From JANNGC01 sp043757045 (GTDB taxonomy: Bacteria > Verrucomicrobiota > Verrucomicrobiia > Limisphaerales > SIBH01), in NCBI GenBank assembly GCA_043757045.1, contig JAYVQC010000215.1, forward strand, positions 1 through 52,218: a stretch of DNA of 52,218 nt, written 5' to 3'. Within the stretch, counting starts at the first letter, position 1; every line of letters begins with the position of its first letter. The notes under the pieces are model-generated. The model was not told the origin of the DNA. It saw only the letters and a list, made by a program, of their open reading frames with translations, and did not search any database. Below are positions 7,115-14,977 of this stretch, piece after piece. The position numbers were made by a program, and so were the translations under genes.

Positions 7115-9223
7115 ATGGAACTCCGTGATTTTGCCGAGCAAGTTTTGTTTGCGACCACGCTGGAGGAAAAACTTCAGCGGCCGGCCGTCATCACGGATTT
7201 GCAACCCGGACCCGCGCGGCTCGCGCCCAAAGCGCCGGGCCGTCCCGATGGCCTGAAATTCAAAGAACAGGAATCCGGCCAGGCGGACTTCCCCGGCCTG
7301 CATCAGCTCGAGTCGGAACGCGCGCGCGGACGCCTGCTGCACTTCTTCGCCAACCACGAACTGCTCGCCACGGAACTGATGGCGCTCGTGCTCCTGCGTT
7401 TTCCCGATGCGCCCGCCGCCTTCCGGCGCGGCGTGCTGCAAACGCTCCACGACGAGCAGGAGCACACGCGCCTCTACCTCGCGCGCATGAAGGCGTGCGG
7501 CATCGAGTTCGGTGAACTGCCCGTGAGCGGCTACTTCTGGCGCGCGGTCTCAGGCATGGAAACTCCGGTGGATTACGTCGCGGGACTCAGCCTCACCTTC
7601 GAGCAGGCGAATCTGGATTTTGCCAAACACTTCGCGCGCGGCTTTGCGGCGGCGGGCGACGACGCCACGGCGCGGTTGCTGGAGAAAATTCACCGCGACG
7701 AAATAGGCCACGTCGCTTACGGGCTGAAATGGTTCCGCCGCTGGAAAACTTCCGGCGCGAGCGACTGGGACGCCTACTGCCAGCAGTTGAAATTTCCGCT
7801 CTCGCCGCAGCGCGCCAAGGGGCCGGTGCTGAACGTCGAGGCCCGCCGCGCCGCCGGCTTCGAGGCCCGCTTCATCGCCGAACTGGATGTCTTCTCACAG
7901 TCGAAAGGCCGCACGCCAAATGTGTTCTGGTTCAATCCGTTTGCCGAGGCCTTCATCGCACAAGGACGGGCGTTCACTCCGGTGCAACATCAGGCGCAAC
8001 TCGCGCGCGATCTCGGGAATCTGCCGCAGTTTCTCGGGCGCCAGGACGACGTGGTGCTCGTGCCGCAGCGCCCGTCCGTGGAATTTCTCAGTGGCTTGAA
8101 GCAAGCCGGCTTCGCACTGCCGGAGTTTGTCGAGCTCAAGACCGGCGCGCTGGCCGGTCTCGCGCAACGCAAACTCGGCGTGCTGCGCCCTTGGGCGTGG
8201 GGACCGGACAGCGTGGAGCAACTTGAACCGTTGTTCGCCAGCGTGACGGGCGAAGTCCGCCCGCCCGGGCAGCGTTTTCATGCGCGCCTCGCGCAGCTTT
8301 ACTCGAAGGCGTGGAGCGCGGACTTCCTGAAAAAATTTCTCGCTCGCACCGAGCCGGCTCCGTGGCTCTGTGAGGAACATGAAGCGGGAACCGCTGTTCA
8401 CCATCTGCCCGATGCGCTCGCGGCCATCGCCGCAATTCGCGCGCGCGGCCACCATCCCCTCGTGGTGAAAGAATCCCTCGGCCTCGCCGGCCACAACGCC
8501 CTCCGTCTGTGGGAGCCAGAACTGCTCGACGCGCAACGACGCTGGATGACGAAGGCGTTCGAGCGGAAAAGTGCGCTCGTCATCGAGCCGTGGCTGGAAC
8601 GCGTCGCGGATTTTTCCGTCCAGTTGGAGATGAACTCGCGCGGCCTGAAACTCCGCGGCTACACCGGACTCATCAACGACGCCAAAGGCCAGTTCCAGGC
8701 TAACTGGGCCGCGCCGAATCACACCCGCCGCCTGCCCGATTCCATCGTCGCGCTGTTCCCCGCGCCGCGCGATATCGCCGTGCGATTGCACCGTATGTTC
8801 GATGAACTCATCGCCGCGCTCGAAGTAGAATTGCGCGCCGTGGATTTCCTCGGCCCGCTCGGCATTGACGCCTTCGTCTATCGCGACGCGTGCGGGGGCC
8901 TCCGCCTCAAACCCGTCGTGGAAATCAACCCCCGTTACACGATGGGCCGGCTTACGGTGGAACTGATGAAGCACACCTGCCCCGGCAGTTTTGGTCGCTT
9001 CCGCCTGCTCAATCTCGCGACGGTGCGGGCGGAAGGCTTTGAAAATTTCCCGGCATTCGCGCACGCCCTTGCGGAGCGACAGCCGCTCCAGTTCGAAGGC
9101 CAGCCCACGCCGCGCCTTCGCCAAGGCGCGGTCTGCCTGAACGATCCGGCGACGGCGCAAGTTTGCCTCGCCGTGTTTGAAGTGACTCGCGTTTCGCCGG
9201 GCGTTTCGGAAAAGCGGCGCTAA
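7115..9223 (+). CDS. Fusion of a DUF455 ferritin-like di-iron domain with a C-terminal ATP-grasp domain
   Basis: Residues 1 to about 265 of the 702-aa product resemble DUF455 proteins (COG2833), which usually stand alone at about 270 aa. A four-helix di-iron site can be read: Glu82 or Glu87, Glu114-x2-His117 (DEQEH), Glu163 and Glu196-x2-His199 (DEIGH). The C-terminal part (about 420-640) has ATP-grasp features: Lys452 in VVKESLGLAGHN, Glu491, Asp586 and the metal-binding end Glu603-x-Asn605 (VEINPRYTMG). Between them is about 150 residues I cannot assign. The start at 7115 begins like family members (MELRDFAE); an upstream start at 7067 adds 16 unrelated residues. A combined oxygenase and carboxylate-amine ligase is the plain reading; the substrate is unknown. 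Confidence 0.85.
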   Translation: MELRDFAEQVLFATTLEEKLQRPAVITDLQPGPARLAPKAPGRPDGLKFKEQESGQADFPGLHQLESERARGRLLHFFANHELLATELMALVLLRFPDAPAAFRRGVLQTLHDEQEHTRLYLARMKACGIEFGELPVSGYFWRAVSGMETPVDYVAGLSLTFEQANLDFAKHFARGFAAAGDDATARLLEKIHRDEIGHVAYGLKWFRRWKTSGASDWDAYCQQLKFPLSPQRAKGPVLNVEARRAAGFEARFIAELDVFSQSKGRTPNVFWFNPFAEAFIAQGRAFTPVQHQAQLARDLGNLPQFLGRQDDVVLVPQRPSVEFLSGLKQAGFALPEFVELKTGALAGLAQRKLGVLRPWAWGPDSVEQLEPLFASVTGEVRPPGQRFHARLAQLYSKAWSADFLKKFLARTEPAPWLCEEHEAGTAVHHLPDALAAIAAIRARGHHPLVVKESLGLAGHNALRLWEPELLDAQRRWMTKAFERKSALVIEPWLERVADFSVQLEMNSRGLKLRGYTGLINDAKGQFQANWAAPNHTRRLPDSIVALFPAPRDIAVRLHRMFDELIAALEVELRAVDFLGPLGIDAFVYRDACGGLRLKPVVEINPRYTMGRLTVELMKHTCPGSFGRFRLLNLATVRAEGFENFPAFAHALAERQPLQFEGQPTPRLRQGAVCLNDPATAQVCLAVFEVTRVSPGVSEKRR

Positions 9224-9264
9224 GGCGACCGCACTCCAAATGCTGCCGCGCCGCACTTTCCTTT

Positions 9265-9462
9265 AGAGCCTGTCTGAAAAAGGGTGGAACGGGCTACCCG
9301 CCCGTTCCGCTGGGCAACCTGCCCAGCGGAATGAGGCGTGATCACCTTTGGTCGGAATACACCTGCCTGCCTTGCGCCGCCCTCACCCTTCCGCCGGGCT
9401 GGTAGCCCGGCGGCACAGGCCAGTGGCCTGTGCTACCCAGGCCGAATTTTCAGACCGGCTCT
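9265..9462. repeat. 198-bp MITE-like element, copy 1
   Basis: The element is bounded by imperfect terminal inverted repeats (AGAGCCTGTCTGAAAA / TTTTCAGACCGGCTCT). It is the reverse-complement twin of the equally long element at 14780-14977. Inside are hairpins with loops of the CTGGTAGCC and CAGGTTGCC type. It carries no gene and fills most of the gap between the DUF455 fusion gene and the terminator at 9475. Confidence 0.9.
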
Positions 9463-9474
9463 TAGGCCATCCCG

Positions 9475-9511
9475 GGGAAAAACCAAGCCGTCCCGAAGCG
9501 TGGGACGGCTT
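9475..9511 (-). terminator. Rho-independent terminator of the 9532-10512 gene
   Basis: A perfect 10-bp stem AAGCCGTCCC / GGGACGGCTT with a 7-nt loop lies 21 bp after the stop codon of the minus-strand gene. On that strand it is followed by GGTTTTTCCC, giving the T-run of an intrinsic terminator. Confidence 0.8.
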
Positions 9512-9531
9512 GATGGCGTGATGGAACCAGC

Positions 9532-10512
9532 TCAGGGCTGGCTCGAAAGGTTAATGCGGAACTTGCCGTCGGTAATGTTAAAGTCCGGCCCGCTGCACGA
9601 GAAGGTGCCATAGACTTCCGTGGCCGTGGTGCTGATGAAGATGGAGCCATTGGTCGCGCCGGAGTTGGTTTCCGTTTCGTGGGGAAACCAGCCACTGCGA
9701 TTGGTGAAAACGGCCACGGTCGGGATGGCGTAGCGGAAGGTGCCCGGCTGCGCGTTCGGTACGGAGAAGAGGATGCCGCGCGAGACTGAGTTCGAGGCGG
9801 TGTAGAAGACCGCTTGCAAGGTCACGCTGAGATTGGTCTCGCTGGCCGTGGCCTGAAACACGTTGAAGCTGGAAGCGCCGGCACTGGTCTTGACCTTGAG
9901 CGGACCATTGATGCGCGCGGACACGGAGTTGGCCGTCAGCTCTTGGGGAAAGGGAACGAGGGCGGCCTGGCTGGCTTGGAACAGGAGGTCGTCCAGCTTG
10001 CGCTTCGCGGCGTCATACAGGCCGGCGAACTTGGCGAGGGTGGGGGCGGCGGAGAGCTTCGCGGCGGTAGGGGCGAACTTCAGGAACTGCGCGCGCACCG
10101 CCGTCGCTGCGGGCGACTCGGGCAGTTCCACCAACAAGTTCTCCACGAAGCGGTGCTCGGAATCAAAGCCCGTCAGCAGGTTCGTCTGGATGCCGGCCAG
10201 CGCGGGGAGGTAGGCGGGCTGACGGCTGAGGATGCGGTGCATGGAACGGAGTGTCTTACCATCGGACACCGTGACTTTTGCGAGGGTGTTGGTGCCGCGG
10301 CGCAAGGCCTTGAGCAGGGCGCGCTCGGCCTTCGTGGGCGTGGGCAGGGCGATCAAAACGGCGAGGTCATTGGTCACTTGCGCTCGGAGGGCGTTGAAGG
10401 GCACGGCCGTGTAGGCATGGGCGGAAACCGTTCCCCAAGTCAGCAGCGAGAAACAGAAAAGCACGACGCTCGCGCGCCGCACACCGCCCAGGCTGTTCAA
10501 CACCTTTTTCAT
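9532..10512 (-). CDS. Secreted protein of unknown function
   Basis: The 326-aa product starts with a signal peptide (hydrophobic 14-27, cleavage near SAHA). Residues 35-190 are helical with Leu/Ala-rich repeats, and the C-terminal half is beta-rich. The end (GTFSCSGPDFNITDGKFRI) resembles the close of DUF6252-type domains of secreted proteins, a weak memory-based match. The start at MKKVLNSL is preferred over an open extension of 65 codons because it begins the signal peptide. It has its own terminator. Confidence 0.72.
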   Translation of the reverse strand: MKKVLNSLGGVRRASVVLFCFSLLTWGTVSAHAYTAVPFNALRAQVTNDLAVLIALPTPTKAERALLKALRRGTNTLAKVTVSDGKTLRSMHRILSRQPAYLPALAGIQTNLLTGFDSEHRFVENLLVELPESPAATAVRAQFLKFAPTAAKLSAAPTLAKFAGLYDAAKRKLDDLLFQASQAALVPFPQELTANSVSARINGPLKVKTSAGASSFNVFQATASETNLSVTLQAVFYTASNSVSRGILFSVPNAQPGTFRYAIPTVAVFTNRSGWFPHETETNSGATNGSIFISTTATEVYGTFSCSGPDFNITDGKFRINLSSQP

Positions 10513-10853
10513 ACGCTCGACACTAAAAGCCATGCCCCGAAAGAGGACAAGTAGTGGAACCCACACTAGCACCCTCCGTAAATGTCCGGTCATTGGAAAT
10601 GTTTTCATCATCTTGGTGACAGCCGACCGAGGTGGTCGCGCTTCTGAAGGCACGCTCACGCCGCCGGAACACGGAGCAGGTGCGGAGACGCTAGCGAACC
10701 CGCCCACGAAAGCGAGATGGAAATCCGGCGGGGCTGGCGCGCCTTCCGGCCACGTTGTTGAGGGAACTTGGCGGCTTCGTCAGCCAGGGTTAGTGCTACC
10801 GGCTCGTGCGCACGGAGGAGGGCGCAGTGACTAATTAAACTCCGTGCGTGGGC
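10513..10853. other. 341-bp gap between two minus-strand genes, nothing recognised
   Basis: The stretch separates two secreted-protein genes on the minus strand. It should hold the promoter of the 9532-10512 gene, but no convincing -35/-10 pair, hairpin repeat or small ORF with coding character is visible. Confidence 0.5.
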
Positions 10854-11561
10854 CTACTGGCCGGGGTTCTCGACGCGTCGGCGCGGGTTGCCCGTGCCGT
10901 CGGGAGCGCCCGGTGCTCCGGGCGTGCCGCGATCGGCACCGCGCCGCAGGGTGCGGTCGGCGCCACCGCCAGCCTCAGGTCCGCCCAAACCACCGGGGCC
11001 ACCGCCTAAATTGCCGCGCCCGCCGCCCGGAGGCGCCGTGAAGGGGCCACTCGCCGGACTGATGATGATGATCCCGAGGCGCGCGTTGCCTTCCAGCACC
11101 TCGCGTTGCTCAGGCTTGAGCGTGGGCGAGACGGTGGCAAAGGACTGGCCGTTGAGCGCGAGAATCTCCGCCTGAATTTTTCCGATGGCGTCGGCCTTTT
11201 CGCGCACAACTTTCTCGACGTATTTTTCGGCGACGACGGCTTTGACAAATTCCTTCTGCGCCTCGGCGAGCTTCTCGTTCAGTTTGCGGAGTTCATCGGC
11301 GTGAACCTGCCGGGCCTCCTGCAACAGCTCGCGCTGTTTCTCATCGAAGTTCAGGCCGCCGCTGAAATTGCCGGGGTTGCCGCCGCGCTGAACATTGTTG
11401 TTCCCACCGCCACCGCCGCGTTGAGCGCGTCCGGCGTCCTGAGCGGGCGCGGTGGGCTGCGCCGGCTGTGCGCCAGCGGTCAGTACGGCCATCGTCAGGG
11501 TGAGCACGCCGCACACGACGGACGTCGCGCGGCGGAGAGGGCTAAAATATTTTGTGTTCAT
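10854..11561 (-). CDS. Secreted helical protein with Gly/Pro/Arg-rich tails, Spy/CpxP-like
   Basis: The 235-aa product has a signal peptide (cleavage near AGAQ, residue 32), a glycine/asparagine-rich linker (about 46-66), a helical hairpin (about 70-160: LNFDEKQRELLQEARQVH and following) and a C-terminal tail rich in Gly, Pro and Arg. The helical part resembles LTXXQ/Spy or heavy-metal-sensor proteins of the periplasm, but the LTxxQ motif itself is not evident. The gene is divergent from the TPR-like gene at 11653 and shares its 91-bp promoter region. Confidence 0.72.
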   Translation of the reverse strand: MNTKYFSPLRRATSVVCGVLTLTMAVLTAGAQPAQPTAPAQDAGRAQRGGGGGNNNVQRGGNPGNFSGGLNFDEKQRELLQEARQVHADELRKLNEKLAEAQKEFVKAVVAEKYVEKVVREKADAIGKIQAEILALNGQSFATVSPTLKPEQREVLEGNARLGIIIISPASGPFTAPPGGGRGNLGGGPGGLGGPEAGGGADRTLRRGADRGTPGAPGAPDGTGNPRRRVENPGQ

Positions 11562-11652
11562 AATGGTCTTTGCTCACCTGCCAGACCGTGTGACGTGCGG
11601 CACGGTTACAACTGTAACCTCGCGCCGCCCGGCCCGCTCTGGTGTCGCTTGC

Positions 11653-12849
11653 ATGAAGGGCGACATCGATCTGCGTGACATTCAGTGGAGCAAGCTCGGC
11701 CTCTCGCGGCGAAGCTGGACGTTGCTGATCTCCGGGGTGCTGCTGCTGGCCGCGCTGGCAGTGGGCTGGCGTTACCTCACGCACCCGCCGCGCCCGTGGC
11801 TGGTGCGCTGGAAGCTGGACCGCTATTTGAAGAAAGAATCGCACGCGTCCAACTTCCGCGCGGACTTTCCCTTCCCCTCGCGGGCCGAGATGGCGAAACC
11901 AAAGGACCAATCCACCGGAACGAAAATTCCGACCGGTGCGCGCACGGGAAAAACCTTTGAAGTGTTGCGCGAAGAATATCTCGCCCAGAAGACCGCCGCC
12001 GTGACCGTGGAACGCGTCGTGGTGCGCGCGGAACGCGAGTTGAAGGAGGGGACGGAACAGCTCGACGCGCTCACCAAACAGCTCGCGGCTGGCGGGACGG
12101 AAATCAGCGGCCTGGAGTCGAACGTCACCACGCTGCGGGAAAAGATGACCGCGTTGCGCCAGGCTCCTTCGCGCCGCGCCGAGTGGCAGGAGAAGGAGCA
12201 GGCCCTTGCGCCCATCGAGGAAGACTTGTGGTGGTTTCAGAAGAAATTTACCGTCGAGACTGCACTGTCGGACGCCTCCACCCTGGCCGCGCTGGCCGCG
12301 GCCCGGGACCGGTTCACCGATGACGCCGAGCGCCAGTTGCGCAACGCCACGAGTTACGATGCGATGTACAAAACCATCGGGCAGGAATTGTTTGTCGCGC
12401 AGGGCTTGCTCGACAGCGGGAATCCCGAGCATCGCCGCCAGGGCGTGACGGCGGCCCTGAGCGCGGCCCGGCACGCGGCGGAATACGCGGTGAACGGCGG
12501 TGTGGCCGCGCGCATTGTCGAGGGCTACGTGTTGCCGCACCTCGATCTTGCCAATGACGCCAACCGGCGCTCGCCCTTCCATGAAGAGAACCTGCTGGGC
12601 CAGTGCGCGGGCATCTTCCAGCGCAACTTCGAGTATCAAAACGTGGTGCGGACCTACGAAATCTTTCTGGCCGGCGCGAAAACTCCGGCCCGCGCGGACT
12701 GGGCGCGCGAACGCATCGGCAATGCGCACGAAAACGCGGGTGACTTGAAAAGTGCGTTGAAAGCGTATCGCGAGATTCGGAACACGAATGATTTTCGCAA
12801 CCTGTTCCAGCGGCAGATTCCGAGGATCGAGCGGCAGTTGAAAGGGTGA
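11653..12849 (+). CDS. Membrane-anchored protein with coiled coil and TPR-like helices
   Basis: The 398-aa product has one transmembrane segment (about 22-39) near the N-terminus, a coiled coil (about 110-195) and helical repeats near the C-terminus (NFEYQNVVRTYEIFLAG, then GDLKSALKAYREI) that look like TPR units. The ATG at 11653 is chosen because earlier in-frame starts would run into the divergent gene. It may be an inner-membrane scaffold; no enzyme motif is seen. The OmpA-domain gene follows on the same strand. Confidence 0.75.
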   Translation: MKGDIDLRDIQWSKLGLSRRSWTLLISGVLLLAALAVGWRYLTHPPRPWLVRWKLDRYLKKESHASNFRADFPFPSRAEMAKPKDQSTGTKIPTGARTGKTFEVLREEYLAQKTAAVTVERVVVRAERELKEGTEQLDALTKQLAAGGTEISGLESNVTTLREKMTALRQAPSRRAEWQEKEQALAPIEEDLWWFQKKFTVETALSDASTLAALAAARDRFTDDAERQLRNATSYDAMYKTIGQELFVAQGLLDSGNPEHRRQGVTAALSAARHAAEYAVNGGVAARIVEGYVLPHLDLANDANRRSPFHEENLLGQCAGIFQRNFEYQNVVRTYEIFLAGAKTPARADWARERIGNAHENAGDLKSALKAYREIRNTNDFRNLFQRQIPRIERQLKG

Positions 12850-12946
12850 GTAGGCGTCACCGCTGGGCCGCGCAGATGGTGTGGCGGATTTCCTTCGTGG
12901 CCGTCGTCACCCTTGCCGTGTTCATCCGGTTCGCTACGCTGCCCCC

Positions 12947-13651
12947 GTGCCGAAACAGACTTGGATCATTGCCAGCGCCCTCTCCCTGATGGTGTTGATC
13001 GGGGTGATCTTTCTTTCCATCCGCAACCAGAGTTTGAAGAACGCGCGGCTCGAACGCGAACTGGCCGAGACCCGCTTGGCCTTGGAAAGGCAGACCGGCG
13101 AACTCGGCTCCTTGAGCAACAAACTCGACGACGCCGAAAGCGCGATGGCGAAACTCTCCGAGGAAAACAAAACCGTCACGCAAACGCAGGCCAGCCTCGA
13201 AGACGAAATGCGCAAGGCGCTTGAATCGAAGGAGGTCACCATCTCCGAACTGCGCGGCAAGCTCACGGTGAACATTCTCGACCGCATCCTGTTCGACTCG
13301 GGCGAAGCGGAATTGAAAGCGGAAGGTCAACGCATCCTCGAAAAAATTGCCGGCGTGCTCGCGTTGCACACCAACCGTCAGGTCCACATCATCGGCCACA
13401 CGGATGACGTGCCGATTCACCGGAAGTTCGCCAGCAATTGGGAACTCTCCACCGCGCGCGCCACGGCGGCGGTGCGCTTCCTTCAGGAGCGCGCCGGTGT
13501 CGATCCACGTCGCCTCGGCGCGCTGGGCTATGGCCAGTTCCATCCCATCGCCCCGAACACCAGCGCCGAGGGCAGGGCGAAGAATCGGCGCATTGAAGTG
13601 GTGATTCTGCCCGTTGAACTGGCCAGCCCGCAGGAAAATCAAAAACCCTGA
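12947..13651 (+). CDS. OmpA/MotB-domain peptidoglycan-binding protein with N-terminal anchor
   Basis: The 234-aa product has an N-terminal membrane anchor (about 6-25), a long coiled coil (30-105) and a C-terminal OmpA-like domain with FDSGEAELK, GHTDDVPI, LSTARATAAVRFL and NRRIEVVI, the set that binds diaminopimelate of peptidoglycan. The start is a GTG whichever is used: 12947 gives a compact signal-anchor, whereas the GTG at 12881 would add 22 residues; neither has a clear ribosome binding site. It likely links inner membrane and cell wall. Confidence 0.85.
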   Translation: MPKQTWIIASALSLMVLIGVIFLSIRNQSLKNARLERELAETRLALERQTGELGSLSNKLDDAESAMAKLSEENKTVTQTQASLEDEMRKALESKEVTISELRGKLTVNILDRILFDSGEAELKAEGQRILEKIAGVLALHTNRQVHIIGHTDDVPIHRKFASNWELSTARATAAVRFLQERAGVDPRRLGALGYGQFHPIAPNTSAEGRAKNRRIEVVILPVELASPQENQKP

Positions 13652-13756
13652 CTGGCCCTCGGAGAAGGCTACGGGCCTATCGTGGTGAACCGATGAGACG
13701 CTGATGACAGCAATAATTTCCTCGCCCGTCCTCATGCTGCGGCGCATGATTCAGCC

Positions 13757-14755
13757 ATGCTTACTCCGCGCCCGTTCCATCGTTTCATACCCGTCTTGAT
13801 TCTGGCCCTGCCGCTGGCCGGGCTGGCGGCCAATGCGCCGTTGACGGGTCAAACGCCCATCGAGATTCCAGATTCACGCGGAGGCTTTGATTACCTCCAG
13901 GTGGATCATGAGCAACGCCGCCTCCTGCTCGACCACACCGGCAACGGCACGCTCGACGTGATCGATTTGAAAACGGAGAAACTCTTGAAACAGATCAAGA
14001 CCGGCGCGGCCATGGGCGTGGCCGTGGATGCGGCCAAAAACCGTTACTACGTCAGCGTCAGCAAGGAGAAAAAATTCGTCATCATTGATCGCGACAAGCT
14101 GGAGGTCATCGGCGAGTTCCCGCTACCCGGCCCCGGTGACGCCATCACGATGGGGCCGAAAGGCGTGCAGCGCGTGTTCGTCGGTCACGACGATGCGAAG
14201 GAACTCTGGGTCATCGATCCCGTGGCCAAGGCCATCGTCTCCACGCTGGCGATTGCGGAAGGGCCTGAGTATTTGGTGGCCGAGGACGACACCAGCCGCA
14301 TCTACATGAACATCAAGTCGGACGACACGCTCGTGGTCGTCAGCGCGTCCGATAACAACAGCACGATTGGCGGAACCTGGCCGACCGCGCCCGCGAAAAA
14401 GCCGCACGGTCTCGCGCTCGATCTGCGCGGCGAGCGCCGGCTCTTTGTCGCCGGCATCAACGGCAAGCTGGCCATCCTCCGCGCCAGCGACGGCAAGCTG
14501 CTCGGTTCCGCCGATACGGTGACCGGCGTTGATCAAATCGCCTTCGACGCGGCCAAGGATCGCCTCTACTGCCCGAGCGGCAACGGCAAGATGACCGTCC
14601 TCGACACGAGCAAGAATTCTGTCCAGCCCATCGGCGATGTGACCACCTCGCGCGGGGCCAAGACTGTGACCCTCGATCCGCAAACGCACGCGGTCTGGGT
14701 CGCCTACGCCGAGGGCGGGAAATGTTTCGCGCGCAAGTTCACGCCGACGCCTTGA
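13757..14755 (+). CDS. Secreted YncE-like beta-propeller protein
   Basis: The 332-aa product has a signal peptide (cleavage near AGLAAN) and repeated blade motifs of about 40-45 residues (for example GTLDVIDLKTEKLLKQI, KFVIIDRDKLEVIGEF, ELWVIDPVAKAIVSTL, GKLAILRASDGKLLGS), as in seven-bladed YncE/NHL-type propellers. It is probably periplasmic and binds a partner or ligand; no catalytic residues can be named. Confidence 0.82.
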   Translation: MLTPRPFHRFIPVLILALPLAGLAANAPLTGQTPIEIPDSRGGFDYLQVDHEQRRLLLDHTGNGTLDVIDLKTEKLLKQIKTGAAMGVAVDAAKNRYYVSVSKEKKFVIIDRDKLEVIGEFPLPGPGDAITMGPKGVQRVFVGHDDAKELWVIDPVAKAIVSTLAIAEGPEYLVAEDDTSRIYMNIKSDDTLVVVSASDNNSTIGGTWPTAPAKKPHGLALDLRGERRLFVAGINGKLAILRASDGKLLGSADTVTGVDQIAFDAAKDRLYCPSGNGKMTVLDTSKNSVQPIGDVTTSRGAKTVTLDPQTHAVWVAYAEGGKCFARKFTPTP

Positions 14756-14779
14756 GGTCGCGCCACTCAAGCGCGCCTG

Positions 14780-14977
14780 AGAGCCTGTCTGAAAATTCGG
14801 GATGGGTAGCACAGGCCACTGGCCTGTGCCGCCGGGCTACCAGCCGGCGGAAGGGTGAGGGCCGCGCGAGCCAGACAGGTGTGACTTCAGCCAAGGAGGC
14901 TCACTCTCATTCCGCTGGGCAGGTTGCCCAACGGAACGGGCTGGTAGCCCGTTCCACCTATTTCTGAAACAGGCTCT
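14780..14977. repeat. 198-bp MITE-like element, copy 2, overlapping the uvrA stop codon
   Basis: Same element as 9265-9462 in the opposite orientation and of identical length. Its outer end GGCTCT at 14972-14977 contributes two bases of the uvrA stop codon (14976-14978). No clear target-site duplication can be read at either copy. Confidence 0.9.

Noticed and set aside
7895..9256. Antisense frame of 453 codons opposite the DUF455/ATP-grasp gene
   Set aside because: Shadow of a gene whose motifs are well conserved on the plus strand.
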